A stretch of DNA of 64,000 nucleotides from Betaproteobacteria bacterium HGW-Betaproteobacteria-11 (GCA_002842395.1 PHCV01000001.1:62001-126000), one strand, 5' to 3'. Positions 1-9,266 are shown, counted from the stretch's first letter. The notes: generated by a model not told the origin, from the sequence alone. A program made the numbers and translations.

Positions 1-542
1 CGCAATTTCAACTTGTGACGGACTGCAAGATGCTTATGTAGTGATCCCCCGTGATATTCCGCCAGCAGACTGGGAAAGATTTGCTGCGGCAGAAAATGGG
101 AAATCACACAAATGGGCCGATCGTCGGCCAAGCGCAGGGATTCGATCCAGACGATGGGGTCGTTCTCAGCCAAGCACAGCCGGGTGGCAACGCCACCGCG
201 CGCCGGGATCACCAGTTTGCGCAGGATGCGATTGCTGGCGGTTTTGCCGAGCGACTCGAAGGTCTCGGTGAAGCGCGTACCGCTGCCCAGCAAGTAGTTG
301 GTGGGCCCGTCGAGCACAAAAGTGCCTTTGCCGTGGCGGCGCTCCAGCAGGCCGGCGGCGATCAGGTCCTCGACGGCGCGTCGAATCGTGTGCCGGTTGA
401 CGCCGAAGCGCTCCGCCAGTTCGTTTTCCGAAGGCAGGCACTCCCCTGGTGTGAGGAACGATGCAATTTCCTCTTTGAGCAGTTTTGCGATCTGGCTGTA
501 GATCGCTTCACCACCATTTCGTTGCAAAGCCACAAGACTCAT
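1..542 (-). CDS. GntR-family (HutC/PhnF-like) transcriptional regulator, partial
   Basis: A DNA-binding repressor or activator that runs off the left edge, so only about 180 N-terminal residues are visible. An N-terminal winged helix-turn-helix (about residues 12-80) contains SENELAERFGVNRHTIRR, the GntR recognition region. A UTRA-type effector domain starts near residue 85 (FTETFESLGKTASNR and following). The pattern is closest to PhnF, the regulator of phosphonate uptake and C-P lyase genes, but no phn gene is visible, so the effector is unknown. The ATG at 540-542 follows a GGGGA on the minus strand. Two direct repeats just upstream (577-604) could be its operator. Confidence 0.8.
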   Translation of the reverse strand, partial: MSLVALQRNGGEAIYSQIAKLLKEEIASFLTPGECLPSENELAERFGVNRHTIRRAVEDLIAAGLLERRHGKGTFVLDGPTNYLLGSGTRFTETFESLGKTASNRILRKLVIPARGGVATRLCLAENDPIVWIESLRLADDRPICVISHFLPQQIFPSLLAEYHGGSLHKHLAVRHKLKL

Positions 543-576
543 CTAGACATCCCCACATGAAGTTGCAGGGAATGTA

Positions 577-604
577 ATGACTCAATGTGACAATATGATG
601 ACTC
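577..604. promoter_or_regulatory. Direct repeat ATGACTC x2, 21 bp apart (candidate operator)
   Basis: ATGACTC occurs at 577-583 and 598-604. The copies start exactly 21 bp apart, about two helical turns, and lie 35-62 bp upstream of the GntR-type regulator. The spacing suits a protein bound on one DNA face, but the assignment to this regulator is inference. Confidence 0.3.
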
Positions 605-938
605 GAATTGCCCGCGACCGCCAAAATGTTTCCAAGTTTCAGTCGCGGCAGTCGGTGTCGTCACGCCGCTGCCAACGCCGATGGTGTTCGCGCTGGCGTT
701 CGGGGTGAGTACAGTAACTCTGACTGGGGTTCTGGGGTTGATGAGTGAATGTGCGGCCTCACACGCATTTTTCCCGCGGCAGGTAGTTCTCACAACATCC
801 ATGGAAACCTACGTTATCTGGACACCCTAAACCGGCCCGGGAAAGCCACCGTCAAGGTGGCTAAACTGGGCAGCCATTGGGTCTCGGGGCGCCAGTACCG
901 GGAGGCTCTAAACTGCACACTTTGTTTTCGTACACGGC
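605..938. other. Intergenic stretch without recognised gene
   Basis: Between the GntR-type gene and dgkA no convincing coding region was found. A 7-bp stem-loop (AGCCACC/GGTGGCT, 844-862) is present but has no T-run. A short plus-strand open stretch near 640-750 is hydrophobic, but it has no start, ribosome site or recognisable family. Confidence 0.4.
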
Positions 939-950
939 ATGGAGCGAGCG

Positions 951-1346
951 ATGAGCAAGGAAACCCCGTTTGGCACCGGTGGCGGCGTGGGGCGCCTGGT
1001 CGCGGCGGCGCGCAATTCGTGGCAGGGGCTGAAGCTGGCCTGGCGCCTGGAGGCGGCGTTTCGGCAGGAGCTGTGGCTGGTCGCACTGCTTTTGCCGGTG
1101 GCCCTCGGACTGCCGCTGACGGCGATCGAACGGGTGCTGCTGATCGGCTCGCTGCTGCTGGTGCTGATCGTCGAGCTGCTTAATTCGGCGGTCGAGGCGG
1201 TGGTCGATCGCGTCTCGCTCGACTATCACGAGCTTTCCGGGCGGGCCAAGGATATCGGCAGCGCGGCGGTGTTGATCACGCTGCTCCTGGCGGCGCTCAC
1301 CTGGGGCCTCGTTCTCTGGCCGTTCGTCCGGGCGTGGCTGGCGTGA
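951..1346 (+). CDS. dgkA: Diacylglycerol kinase (prokaryotic DgkA type)
   Basis: A small inner-membrane kinase that phosphorylates diacylglycerol to phosphatidic acid, recycling lipid released during membrane-derived glycan and LPS modification. The 131-residue protein has the family size and three hydrophobic helices. It carries the signature ELLNSAVEAVVDR followed by YHELSGRAKDIGSAAVLI, which holds the catalytic glutamate and ATP-binding residues. ATG 951 was chosen because GGAG lies 6 bases upstream; an in-frame ATG at 939 would add MERA but lacks a ribosome site. It stands alone between the regulator and the nos operon. Confidence 0.93.
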   Translation: MSKETPFGTGGGVGRLVAAARNSWQGLKLAWRLEAAFRQELWLVALLLPVALGLPLTAIERVLLIGSLLLVLIVELLNSAVEAVVDRVSLDYHELSGRAKDIGSAAVLITLLLAALTWGLVLWPFVRAWLA

Positions 1347-1389
1347 CGGATGGGATGAAGACGCCCGGCGGCCGAACTATTTAAAAAAA

Positions 1390-1403
1390 TTGATCCCGCT
1401 CAA
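1390..1403 (+). promoter_or_regulatory. FNR/DNR-type box upstream of nosZ
   Basis: TTGATCCCGCTCAA matches the FNR/CRP-family consensus TTGAT-N4-ATCAA with one mismatch. It lies about 120 bp before the nosZ start in an A/T-rich patch. Such sites let FNR or the NO-responsive DNR/NNR switch on denitrification genes when oxygen falls. A start site about 41 bp downstream (near 1438) would be the class II arrangement; the -10 there is poor. Confidence 0.6.
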
Positions 1404-1523
1404 TAAATTTGCAAGAGACTGCGCGTAGCCTCCCCCGGTAGTTAAAGCGTGCTTTCGGCTGCCGGGCGGCTTGGGTAGTACAAAAATGGCAGTCACTCCA
1501 AAACAAAAGGGTGGGTTACTGCA

Positions 1524-3506
1524 ATGAGCGCTAAACAAAACGACACAGAGGTGATGTCTGCAAATCCCTCGCGTGAGCTGGATGAGCCGGTGGTGCCGGG
1601 CCGGCGCAAGTTTCTGAATACGGCCGCCGTGGCCGGGCTGGCGGGCGCCGGTCTCGGGCTGGGTCTGGCCGGTTGCAACAAGGGTGACGACAAGGCGCCG
1701 GTTGCCGCCGCTCCGGGCAAGGAAGCCGGCGCCAGGACCGTGGGTGGCACGAGCGTGGCGGGCGAGGTCAAGCCGGGGCAACTGGATGATTACTACATCC
1801 TGTCGAGCGGCGGCCATTCCGGAGAAGTGCGAATTTATGGCACGCCTTCGGGCCGCACCATCAAGCGCATCCCCGTGTTCAACATCGATCCGATGGTTGG
1901 CTGGGGCATCACCAACGAGTCGAAAAAGGTGCTCGGCACCAAGCCGGACGGCAGCCTCAAATACCACACCGGCGATACGCACCATGTGCATGGTTCCTAC
2001 ACCGACGGCACTTACGACGGCAAGTATTTCTGGGTGAATGACAAGCTCAACGACCGGCTGGCACGGATTCGCGGCGATTACATGGAGTGCGACAAGATCA
2101 CCGAGATTCCGAATGTGCAGGGTTTCCACGGCATGTTTCCGGACAAGCGGGATCCGCTCGATGCCAAGGTCAACCACACCACTCGCGTGTTCTGCGGCGG
2201 TGAATTCAATCAGCCGTTCGTCACCCGCGGGCCGGGGGTCAAGGACGTCAAGCAGTACGCTTCGCTTGCCACCTGCATCGATGCGGAAACCATGGGGATT
2301 CGCTGGCAGATCAAGCTCGACGGCAACATGGACCTGTGCGCCACCTCGTATGACGGCAAGCTGGCGGCGTTCAACCAGTACAACACCGAAAACGGCGTGG
2401 TGCTGGGCGAGATGATGTCGGTCGAGCGCGATGCCTGCGTCTTTCTCGACATCGCCCGCATCGAGGCCGCGCTCAAGGCCGGCAGGTTCGTCACCCTCGG
2501 CGACTCGAAAGTGCCGGTACTCGATGGGACCCGGGCGGCCAATACCGACCCGAAGACCGCGCTGACCTGTTATGTGCCGGTGCCGAAGAATCCCCACGGC
2601 GTGAATATCACCCCGGATGGCAAGTATTTTGTGTGCGCCGGCAAGCTCTCGCCGACGGCGACGGTGATTGCGCATGAACTGGTGCTGCAATGGTTCGAGG
2701 GCAAGCTCAAGCAGCCGCGCGACACCGTGGTGGCCGAACCGGAGATCGGTCTGGGGCCGCTGCATACCGGTTTCGACGGCCGTGGCAACGCCTACACCAC
2801 GCTGTTCCTCGACAGCCAGATCGTGAAATGGAACATCGACCAGGCCATCGCCCAGTTCAAGGGCGACAAGAAGGCGCAGGTGGTGCTCGACCGGATCGAC
2901 GTGCATTACCAGCCGGGCCATGGCTACACTTCGATGGGCGAGACGAAGGAAGCCGATGGCAAGTATTACAACTCGGGCAACAAGTTCTCCAAGGACCGCT
3001 TCCTGCCGGTGGGCCCGTTGCATGTCGAGACCGAGCAGCTGATCGACATCTCGGGCGACAAGATGGTGCTGCTCCACGACCACACGGCCTATCCCGAGCC
3101 GCATGACGCGATCATCGTGCGCCGCGACAAGATCAAGACCAAGCAGATCTACGCGATGGACGAGTTCCCGAATGCGGTCAAGGATATCAACACAGCCGGC
3201 CTCGAACGCAAGGGCAACAAGGTCACCGTGCGGCTGATGGGCGTGGCGCCGAGCTTCAGCATGACCGAATTCACGGTGAAGAAGGGCGATGAGGTGACCA
3301 TCATCCTGACCAACCACGACAAGGTCGAGGATCTGGCCCACGGCTTCGGTCTGGAAAAACACGACATCAACTTCATCGTCAATCCGCAGCAGACGGCCTC
3401 GGTCACCTTCAAGGCCGACAAGCCGGGAATGTTCTGGTATTACTGCACGCACTTCTGTCATGCCTTGCATCTGGAAATGCGCGGCCGCATGATTGTCGAA
3501 GCCTGA
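1524..3506 (+). CDS. nosZ: Nitrous oxide reductase
   Basis: The terminal denitrification enzyme, reducing N2O to N2 in the periplasm with a CuZ and a CuA copper centre. The 660-residue protein starts with a twin-arginine export signal (RRKFL, residues 27-31), the mark of clade I NosZ. The beta-propeller carries CuZ histidines, including DTHHVH. The C-terminal cupredoxin domain has the CuA motif with C641, C645, H649 and M652. An unusual point is that LAGC (residues 48-51) after the Tat hydrophobic stretch looks like a lipobox, so the protein may be membrane-anchored. Here nosZ precedes nosR and is separated from it by a strong stem-loop. Confidence 0.97.
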   Translation: MSAKQNDTEVMSANPSRELDEPVVPGRRKFLNTAAVAGLAGAGLGLGLAGCNKGDDKAPVAAAPGKEAGARTVGGTSVAGEVKPGQLDDYYILSSGGHSGEVRIYGTPSGRTIKRIPVFNIDPMVGWGITNESKKVLGTKPDGSLKYHTGDTHHVHGSYTDGTYDGKYFWVNDKLNDRLARIRGDYMECDKITEIPNVQGFHGMFPDKRDPLDAKVNHTTRVFCGGEFNQPFVTRGPGVKDVKQYASLATCIDAETMGIRWQIKLDGNMDLCATSYDGKLAAFNQYNTENGVVLGEMMSVERDACVFLDIARIEAALKAGRFVTLGDSKVPVLDGTRAANTDPKTALTCYVPVPKNPHGVNITPDGKYFVCAGKLSPTATVIAHELVLQWFEGKLKQPRDTVVAEPEIGLGPLHTGFDGRGNAYTTLFLDSQIVKWNIDQAIAQFKGDKKAQVVLDRIDVHYQPGHGYTSMGETKEADGKYYNSGNKFSKDRFLPVGPLHVETEQLIDISGDKMVLLHDHTAYPEPHDAIIVRRDKIKTKQIYAMDEFPNAVKDINTAGLERKGNKVTVRLMGVAPSFSMTEFTVKKGDEVTIILTNHDKVEDLAHGFGLEKHDINFIVNPQQTASVTFKADKPGMFWYYCTHFCHALHLEMRGRMIVEA

Positions 3507-3527
3507 ACGTCCGCAGGCTGCCGTAGC

Positions 3528-3559
3528 AAGAAGGCGGGGCGCCAAGACCCCGCCTTCTT
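3528..3559 (+). terminator. Perfect 12-bp stem-loop between nosZ and nosR
   Basis: AAGAAGGCGGGG and its exact complement CCCCGCCTTCTT are separated by an 8-base loop, starting 22 bases after the nosZ stop. No run of T follows, so it is probably a partial terminator or an mRNA-stabilising or processing hairpin that lets nosZ be expressed above nosR-L. This function is inferred from the structure only. Confidence 0.6.
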
Positions 3560-3579
3560 CCCCAACCCGTACCGGAAAA

Positions 3580-6216
3580 ATGATGACCTGGCGTCACTTC
3601 CTGCTTCGTTTGGCCAGCCTGTCGTTCGCGCTGCTCTGGCCGCTTGCCGCGGCCGCTGGTTCCTACGATGTGCCGTTGCCGCCGCAACTGTCGACCGATC
3701 CCGACCTCTGCGCCTACGCGCCCTGCCGCGAGGTGATGCCGGGCGCCGAGAGTTTTTCCCTGCGCCAGGGCCATCCTGCCTATGTCGAGGCCTATCGCAA
3801 AGGGACAAGTGGTCAGGAGCTTGTCGGCTACGTCTTCCTGTCCACCGATATCGTCGATATTCCGGCCTATTCCGGCAAGCCGGTGGTGACGCTGATCGGC
3901 ATGGACACCGGGGGCAAGATCCGCGGCGTGCGCATCCTCAAGCACAGCGAGCCGATTCTGCTGGTCGGCATTCCCGAAGCGAAACTCGACCGTTTCATCG
4001 CCCAGTACAGCGGACAGTTTGCCGGCGCCAAAATCGAGATCGGCAGTTCGCAGGCCGAGAGTGATCGTATTGGGCTGGATGCCATCAGCGGCGCCACGGT
4101 GACCGTGATCGCCGAGAATCAGGTAATCATGCGCAGCGCCTATGCCGTCGCGCGGCAGGTTGGCATCGTCAAGGCCACGGCCAGGGCGCCGGCGCGGTTC
4201 GCCGCAGTGGATGAGGCGCTCGACTGGAATGCCCTGGTCAAGGAGGGTGCCGTCGAGCATCTGAAAGTACAACCTGGCGATCTCGGCTTGCCCGAAAGCG
4301 GCGAGCCCTACCTCAACCTCTATTTCGCTTACCTCAACGTGCCGGCGATCGGCCGCTCGCTGCTCGGCGCGATCGGTTATGCGCAATTGATGGCCGGACT
4401 CAAGCCGGACGAACATGCAATTTTCATCGTCGCCAACGGCACCGGCTCGTTCAAGGGCTCGGGCTTCGTCCGTGGCGGCATTTTCGACCGCATCCAGGTG
4501 ACACAGGACATCGACAGCTTCACCTTCCGCGACACCGACTACCTGAACCTCTACCGCATCGAGGCGAGCGGGGCGCCGGCGTTCCGCGAGTCCGCTATCT
4601 TCATCCTCCGCAACCCGGCGTTTTCCGCGGCCTATCCGTGGGCTCTGGTGTTTCTCGGCAACAAAATGGATCGAGAAACGCGGGCCAAGACCTTCGTCAA
4701 TTTCGAGCAGCCCTACTGGCTGCCGGCGCGCTATCTCGAAGGCGGCCGGCCGACGGTCAGCCAGCCGGAAGCGACCTGGGTGTCGATCTGGCAAGCCAGG
4801 CGGATCGAGATCGCACTGTTCGTGCTGTTCCTGGCCGTCGTGACGACGGTCTATGCCTTGCGCGACACGCTGGTGCGCCGCGCCCGGCGCAAGGACAAGC
4901 GCTGGGTGCTGTGGCCGAAATATGCGATCTGGACGGCCAGCATCGGTTTCGTCGGCTTTTACACCATGGCGCAGCCGAGCATCACCCAGGTGCTGACCTG
5001 GTTCCATTCGCTGGTCTTTCAATGGAAGTGGGAACTGTTCCTCTCCGACCCGCTGATTTTCATCTTCTGGTGGTTCCTCATTGCCACGCTTTTCGTCTGG
5101 GGCCGCGGCCTGTTCTGCGGCTGGCTCTGTCCCTATGGCTCGCTCGCCGAAATCGCTTTCAGGCTGGTGCGCGCCACGCCGCTCAGACGCTTTCAGTTTC
5201 AGTTACCCAAGCGCATCGACGACCGGCTGAAATGGATCAAATACGTGATCTTCGCCGGCCTGCTGGCTACCTCGTTCTGGTCGATGGGTGCGGCCGAACA
5301 GCTGGCCGAAGTCGAACCATTCAAGACCGCTTTCCTGGTCGGCGTCTGGAACCGTTCCTGGCCGTTCGTGCTGTATTTTTCCGCGCTGCTCTTGCTGTCG
5401 ATGCTGACCGAGCGGCCGTTCTGCCGTTACCTGTGCCCGCTCGGCGCCGGCCTGGCGATGCCGACCACCTTCCGCTGGTTCGCCCTGAAACGCAAGGCCG
5501 AATGCGCGACCTGCCATGCCTGTCAGGCCGGTTGCGGCCCCGAGGCGATTGCCGATGACGGACGCATCGATCCGCGCGAATGCCTGCTCTGCCTCGACTG
5601 CCAGGTTCTTTATTACGACGCCCATGCCTGCCCGCCGCTGGTGCAGGAACGCAAGCAGCGGCACAAGGCGGGGCTGCCGCTGACGCCGATCGCCGGCAAC
5701 GGCTATTACATTCCGCTCAAGGTCGTGGCGGCCGCGCCGGCCGAAACCCTGCAGGCCACTACCTGGCGCGCCGCCGACCCGCTCCAGCCGTCTTATGCGC
5801 GGCAGGGGAATCCGGCTTCCTGGCTGCTCCACGAAGTCTGGGATCACCTGTGGCCGTGGAGCCGTGACGACTTTGCCCGCGGCCGGTTTTTCCAGGCGCT
5901 TTCCGTGGCCGCCGCCGTTCTGGTGGCGATGGTTTGGCTGCTCGCCGCCGCCGGCCGTCTCGGCGCCTCGGTGGTGCTTGGCTGGTGGGTGGGCTGGTGC
6001 GTGTTCGAGGTGCTGGTGCGGATGCAGTCCAAGCCCTATGTCAAGGATGGCCGCTGGTGGGGACGCGACTATCGCCGCGCCACCTGGATGGACATGATCA
6101 GCTACGTCTCGTTCAAGAACCTGCTGCTCGCTGCTTTGCTGTTTCTCATCCTGCATTTCGTCGGCGTGCTCGAATTCCTGCGAGGCCTGCCGGCGCTCGA
6201 CTGGCTTTATCGATGA
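3580..6216 (+). CDS. nosR: NosR, membrane flavo/iron-sulfur protein for N2O reduction
   Basis: NosR supports NosZ activity and nos expression, passing electrons from the quinol pool to the periplasm. From ATG 3580 the protein has 878 residues: a signal peptide, a periplasmic FMN-binding domain with DAISGATVT (covalent flavin on threonine), several membrane helices with the polyferredoxin motifs CGWLCPYG and CRYLCPLG, and a C-terminal ferredoxin region (CATCHACQAGC, then CLLCLDC). An upstream in-frame ATG at 3493 would overlap nosZ and add a non-signal extension, so 3580 is preferred. The stop overlaps the nosD start (ATGA). Confidence 0.95.
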   Translation: MMTWRHFLLRLASLSFALLWPLAAAAGSYDVPLPPQLSTDPDLCAYAPCREVMPGAESFSLRQGHPAYVEAYRKGTSGQELVGYVFLSTDIVDIPAYSGKPVVTLIGMDTGGKIRGVRILKHSEPILLVGIPEAKLDRFIAQYSGQFAGAKIEIGSSQAESDRIGLDAISGATVTVIAENQVIMRSAYAVARQVGIVKATARAPARFAAVDEALDWNALVKEGAVEHLKVQPGDLGLPESGEPYLNLYFAYLNVPAIGRSLLGAIGYAQLMAGLKPDEHAIFIVANGTGSFKGSGFVRGGIFDRIQVTQDIDSFTFRDTDYLNLYRIEASGAPAFRESAIFILRNPAFSAAYPWALVFLGNKMDRETRAKTFVNFEQPYWLPARYLEGGRPTVSQPEATWVSIWQARRIEIALFVLFLAVVTTVYALRDTLVRRARRKDKRWVLWPKYAIWTASIGFVGFYTMAQPSITQVLTWFHSLVFQWKWELFLSDPLIFIFWWFLIATLFVWGRGLFCGWLCPYGSLAEIAFRLVRATPLRRFQFQLPKRIDDRLKWIKYVIFAGLLATSFWSMGAAEQLAEVEPFKTAFLVGVWNRSWPFVLYFSALLLLSMLTERPFCRYLCPLGAGLAMPTTFRWFALKRKAECATCHACQAGCGPEAIADDGRIDPRECLLCLDCQVLYYDAHACPPLVQERKQRHKAGLPLTPIAGNGYYIPLKVVAAAPAETLQATTWRAADPLQPSYARQGNPASWLLHEVWDHLWPWSRDDFARGRFFQALSVAAAVLVAMVWLLAAAGRLGASVVLGWWVGWCVFEVLVRMQSKPYVKDGRWWGRDYRRATWMDMISYVSFKNLLLAALLFLILHFVGVLEFLRGLPALDWLYR

Positions 6217-7547
6217 CGGTGCTGCTCGCCACGCGGATGAAAACTCGGCGCTGGTGGAACGCCGAATCCGCCAGGGACGGGCGCCCTGGCCGGCAGTGCC
6301 TGTCGCAGTGCCTATCCTTGTGTCTCGCCCTGGTCACCAGTGCGGCGACTGCCGCCGAGTGGACGGTGCATCCCGGCGAATCGATCGCCGCCGCGGTGAA
6401 ACTTGCCGCCGCCGGTGATACGGTGCGCATCGAGCGCGGCCTGTATGCCGAACATCTGCTGATCGACAAGCCGCTCACCCTGCGCGGCATCGGGCGCCCG
6501 ACCCTGAGCGGTGGCGAGACCGGCGACGTGATTCGGGTCAGGTCGCCGGAAGTGACGATCGAAGGGCTGATCGTGCGCGATAGCGGCGCCGATCTCGGGG
6601 CGCAGAACGCCGGTATTTATGCCGAACCCGGCGCCGATCGGCTGCGGGTAAAAAACTGCGTGCTGGTCTATAACCTGTTCGGTCTCTGGCTGGAAAAACT
6701 CAAGCAGCCGGAGATCATCGGCAACACGATCGCCGGCAAGCGCGACCTGGCCTCGGCCCAGCGCGGCAACGGCATCCAGCTCTACAACACCACCGGCGCG
6801 CGGATCATCGACAACAACATCAGCTTCTCGCGCGACGGGATTTATGTGGATCTTTCCGACCATGCGGTGTTTCGCGGCAACCGGATGCATCATCTGCGCT
6901 ACGGCAGCCACTACATGAATTCCAACGACAACCTGTGGGAAGACAACGAAAGTTATCTCAATCGCGGCGGCCTCGCCCTGATGGAAGTGCGCCGCCAGGT
7001 GGTGCGCAACAATCGCGCCTGGGGCAACACCGACCACGGCATCATGTTGCGCACGATCCAGGATTCGCTGATCGAAAACAATGTGGTGGCCGGCAACGCG
7101 CGCGGTTTCTTCATCTACGATGCCGAATACAACGTGATCCGCGGCAACCTGGTGATTGCCAACGGCACCGGCGCCCATGTCTGGGCCGGCTCGATCCACA
7201 ACGAGGTCGATGCCAACGATTTCATCCAGAACCGCGACCAGGTGCGTTATGTGGCGGCTCGCGACGAACCCTGGGGCATCCGGCAGGGCAATTACTGGAG
7301 CAACTACGCGGGCTGGGATGCCGATGGCGACGGGATCGGCGATGTACCCTACGAGGCCAACGACATCGTCGATCGCCTGACCTGGAAGTATCCGCTGGTC
7401 AAGCTGCTGCTCAACAGTCCGGCGGTGCACAGCCTGCGTCTGATCGCGCGGCAGTTTCCGCTGTTGCGCAGTCCGAGCATCGTCGATCGCCGGCCGCGCA
7501 TGCATCCCGGGCACGAACACTGGAGGGACTGGCTTGAACATCATTGA
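6213..7547 (+). CDS. nosD: NosD, periplasmic copper-site maturation protein
   Basis: A periplasmic right-handed beta-helix protein working with the NosFY ABC transporter to supply sulfur for the CuZ site. The protein (444 residues) has an N-terminal export signal and then repeated parallel beta-helix turns (asparagine-rich repeats such as NGIQLYNTTGARIIDNNISF), typical of the NosD/carbohydrate-binding fold. The chosen ATG overlaps the nosR stop; an in-frame ATG at 6237 would give a shorter signal. It overlaps nosF at its 3' end, showing translational coupling. Confidence 0.93.
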   Translation: MTVLLATRMKTRRWWNAESARDGRPGRQCLSQCLSLCLALVTSAATAAEWTVHPGESIAAAVKLAAAGDTVRIERGLYAEHLLIDKPLTLRGIGRPTLSGGETGDVIRVRSPEVTIEGLIVRDSGADLGAQNAGIYAEPGADRLRVKNCVLVYNLFGLWLEKLKQPEIIGNTIAGKRDLASAQRGNGIQLYNTTGARIIDNNISFSRDGIYVDLSDHAVFRGNRMHHLRYGSHYMNSNDNLWEDNESYLNRGGLALMEVRRQVVRNNRAWGNTDHGIMLRTIQDSLIENNVVAGNARGFFIYDAEYNVIRGNLVIANGTGAHVWAGSIHNEVDANDFIQNRDQVRYVAARDEPWGIRQGNYWSNYAGWDADGDGIGDVPYEANDIVDRLTWKYPLVKLLLNSPAVHSLRLIARQFPLLRSPSIVDRRPRMHPGHEHWRDWLEHH

Positions 7548-8448
7548 GTTGCGCGGCGTGAAGAAACGCTATGGCGAGGTCGAGGCCGTCGCCGGCATCG
7601 ACCTCGCCATCCGCGAAGGCGAACTGTTCGGCCTGATCGGGCACAACGGCGCGGGCAAGACCACGCTGTTCAAGATGATGCTCGGCCTCGTCCCGCCGAG
7701 TGCGGGCGAGCTCCGCATCGGCGGCCAGGCGGTGCAGGGCGAGGCCTTCCGTCAGGTGCGCCGCGGCATCGGCTATCTGCCGGAGAGCCTGGCGCTGTAC
7801 GAAAACCTGAGCGGGCTCGAGACGCTGCGCTTCTTTGCCCGCCTGAAGGGCGCCGCGCCGGCGAGCTGCCTGCCCCTGCTGGAAAAAGTCGGCCTTGGCG
7901 AGGCGGCGGCCCAGCGGGTGCGCGGCTATTCGAAAGGCATGCGGCAGCGGCTCGGCTTTGCCCAGGCGCTGCTCGGCACGCCGCGCCTGCTGTTTCTCGA
8001 CGAGCCGACCAACGGGCTCGATCCGCAGGGCATCCTCGAGTTTTACCGGCTGCTGGACGAACTGCGCGGCCGGGGGGTGACGGTGATCCTCACCTCGCAC
8101 ATCCTGGCCGAGATTCAGCAGCGCGTCGATCGACTGGCCCTGATCCGCGATGGCCGGCTCCAGGCGCTGGGCACGGTGCATTCGTTGCGCACCGAACGCG
8201 ATCTGCCGCTCAGCGTGTACATCGTGCTGCGTCCCGGCGTGGAAGGCGCATTGCAGCAGGCGCTGATCCCGTTTGGCCTGGCGAAAATCGTCATCGGCGA
8301 TGGCGTCGCGCGCTTCAAGTGTCCACGCAGCGCCAAGCGGGCACTGCTCGCCGTGCTGGCCGGGCTGGGTGAGCAACTGGAGGATTTCGAGCTGCGCGAA
8401 CCTTCGCTCGAAGACATCTTTCTGGGTTACGCGGAGGACGCCGCATGA
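7534..8448 (+). CDS. nosF: NosF, ABC transporter ATP-binding protein
   Basis: The ATPase subunit of the NosFY transporter, powering export of the sulfur species used in NosZ CuZ assembly. The 304 residues show Walker A GHNGAGKTT, signature YSKGMRQRLG, Walker B LLFLDEPTNGLDP and the switch histidine in LTSHI. The start is TTG at 7534, supported by a GGAGGG about 8 bases upstream and by overlap with the end of nosD. No nearby ATG fits. Confidence 0.93.
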   Translation: MNIIELRGVKKRYGEVEAVAGIDLAIREGELFGLIGHNGAGKTTLFKMMLGLVPPSAGELRIGGQAVQGEAFRQVRRGIGYLPESLALYENLSGLETLRFFARLKGAAPASCLPLLEKVGLGEAAAQRVRGYSKGMRQRLGFAQALLGTPRLLFLDEPTNGLDPQGILEFYRLLDELRGRGVTVILTSHILAEIQQRVDRLALIRDGRLQALGTVHSLRTERDLPLSVYIVLRPGVEGALQQALIPFGLAKIVIGDGVARFKCPRSAKRALLAVLAGLGEQLEDFELREPSLEDIFLGYAEDAA

Positions 8449-9266
8449 GTCATATCGAGTTTGGCCAGATCGGCGTCATCGCGGGCAAGGAGTTCCGCGA
8501 GCGGATGCGCAATCGCTGGGTGCTGGCGGTGGCCGTGGTGTTCACCGTGTTCGCCCTGGTGATTGCCTACTTCGGCTCGGCACAGCAGGGCGCGGTGGGC
8601 TTTCGCAGCATCGACGTGACCATCGCCAGCCTGGTCAGCCTGGTGATCTACCTGGTGCCGCTGATCGCCCTCATTCTCGGCTATGACGCCATCGTCGGCG
8701 AACGCGAGCGCGGCTCACTGGAACTTCTCCTGTCCTTGCCGATCACCCGCCTGGAACTGCTGCTCGGCAAGTTTTTCGGTCTCGCCGGCGCCCTGGGCCT
8801 GGCCACCATCGCCGGTTTCGGTCTGGCCGGCTTGCTGCTGGTCTACCAGCTCGGCGGCGAAGTGTTGACTTACTTTGGCGGCTTCATCCTGAGCTCCGTC
8901 CTGCTCGGGCTGGCCTTCCTCAGCATGGCGGTGATGGTCTCGGTGCTGCTGCCCGACCGGGTACGCGCCAGCGGCGCGGCGATCGCCTTGTGGTTCTTCT
9001 TCGTGCTGATCTATGACCTCCTGCTGCTCGGCATCCTGGTGGTGGGCGAAGGGCAGGTCGGGATGGACTTCTTCCCCGTGCTGCTGATGCTCAACCCGGC
9101 GGATATCTTCCGCATCCTCAACCTCTTCGGCTTCGCCGAAGTCCGCGAACTCTACGGACTGGCCACCGTGTTTCCCGCCAGCCTGGCCAATCCCTGGTGG
9201 CTGGGGGGCGCCATGGTGTCGTGGATCATCGCGCCTCTGGCCGTGGCAACCTGGAGATTCAAATGA
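8445..9266 (+). CDS. nosY: NosY, ABC-2-type membrane permease
   Basis: The membrane subunit paired with NosF and NosD. The 273 residues form six or so hydrophobic segments with a cytoplasmic N-terminus (GKEFRERMRNRW) and the ABC-2 feature ERERGSLELLLSLP after the second helix. Start and stop overlap nosF and nosL by ATGA, so the three are translationally coupled. Confidence 0.93.
   Translation: MSHIEFGQIGVIAGKEFRERMRNRWVLAVAVVFTVFALVIAYFGSAQQGAVGFRSIDVTIASLVSLVIYLVPLIALILGYDAIVGERERGSLELLLSLPITRLELLLGKFFGLAGALGLATIAGFGLAGLLLVYQLGGEVLTYFGGFILSSVLLGLAFLSMAVMVSVLLPDRVRASGAAIALWFFFVLIYDLLLLGILVVGEGQVGMDFFPVLLMLNPADIFRILNLFGFAEVRELYGLATVFPASLANPWWLGGAMVSWIIAPLAVATWRFK

Noticed and set aside
844-862. 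Hairpin AGCCACC/GGTGGCT as terminator or riboregulator
   Set aside because: Short stem without T-run and no gene ending nearby; probably chance.
1377-3545. A 722-codon minus-strand open frame
   Set aside because: Antisense to nosZ, which has Tat, CuZ and CuA motifs; the antisense frame is an artefact of codon bias.
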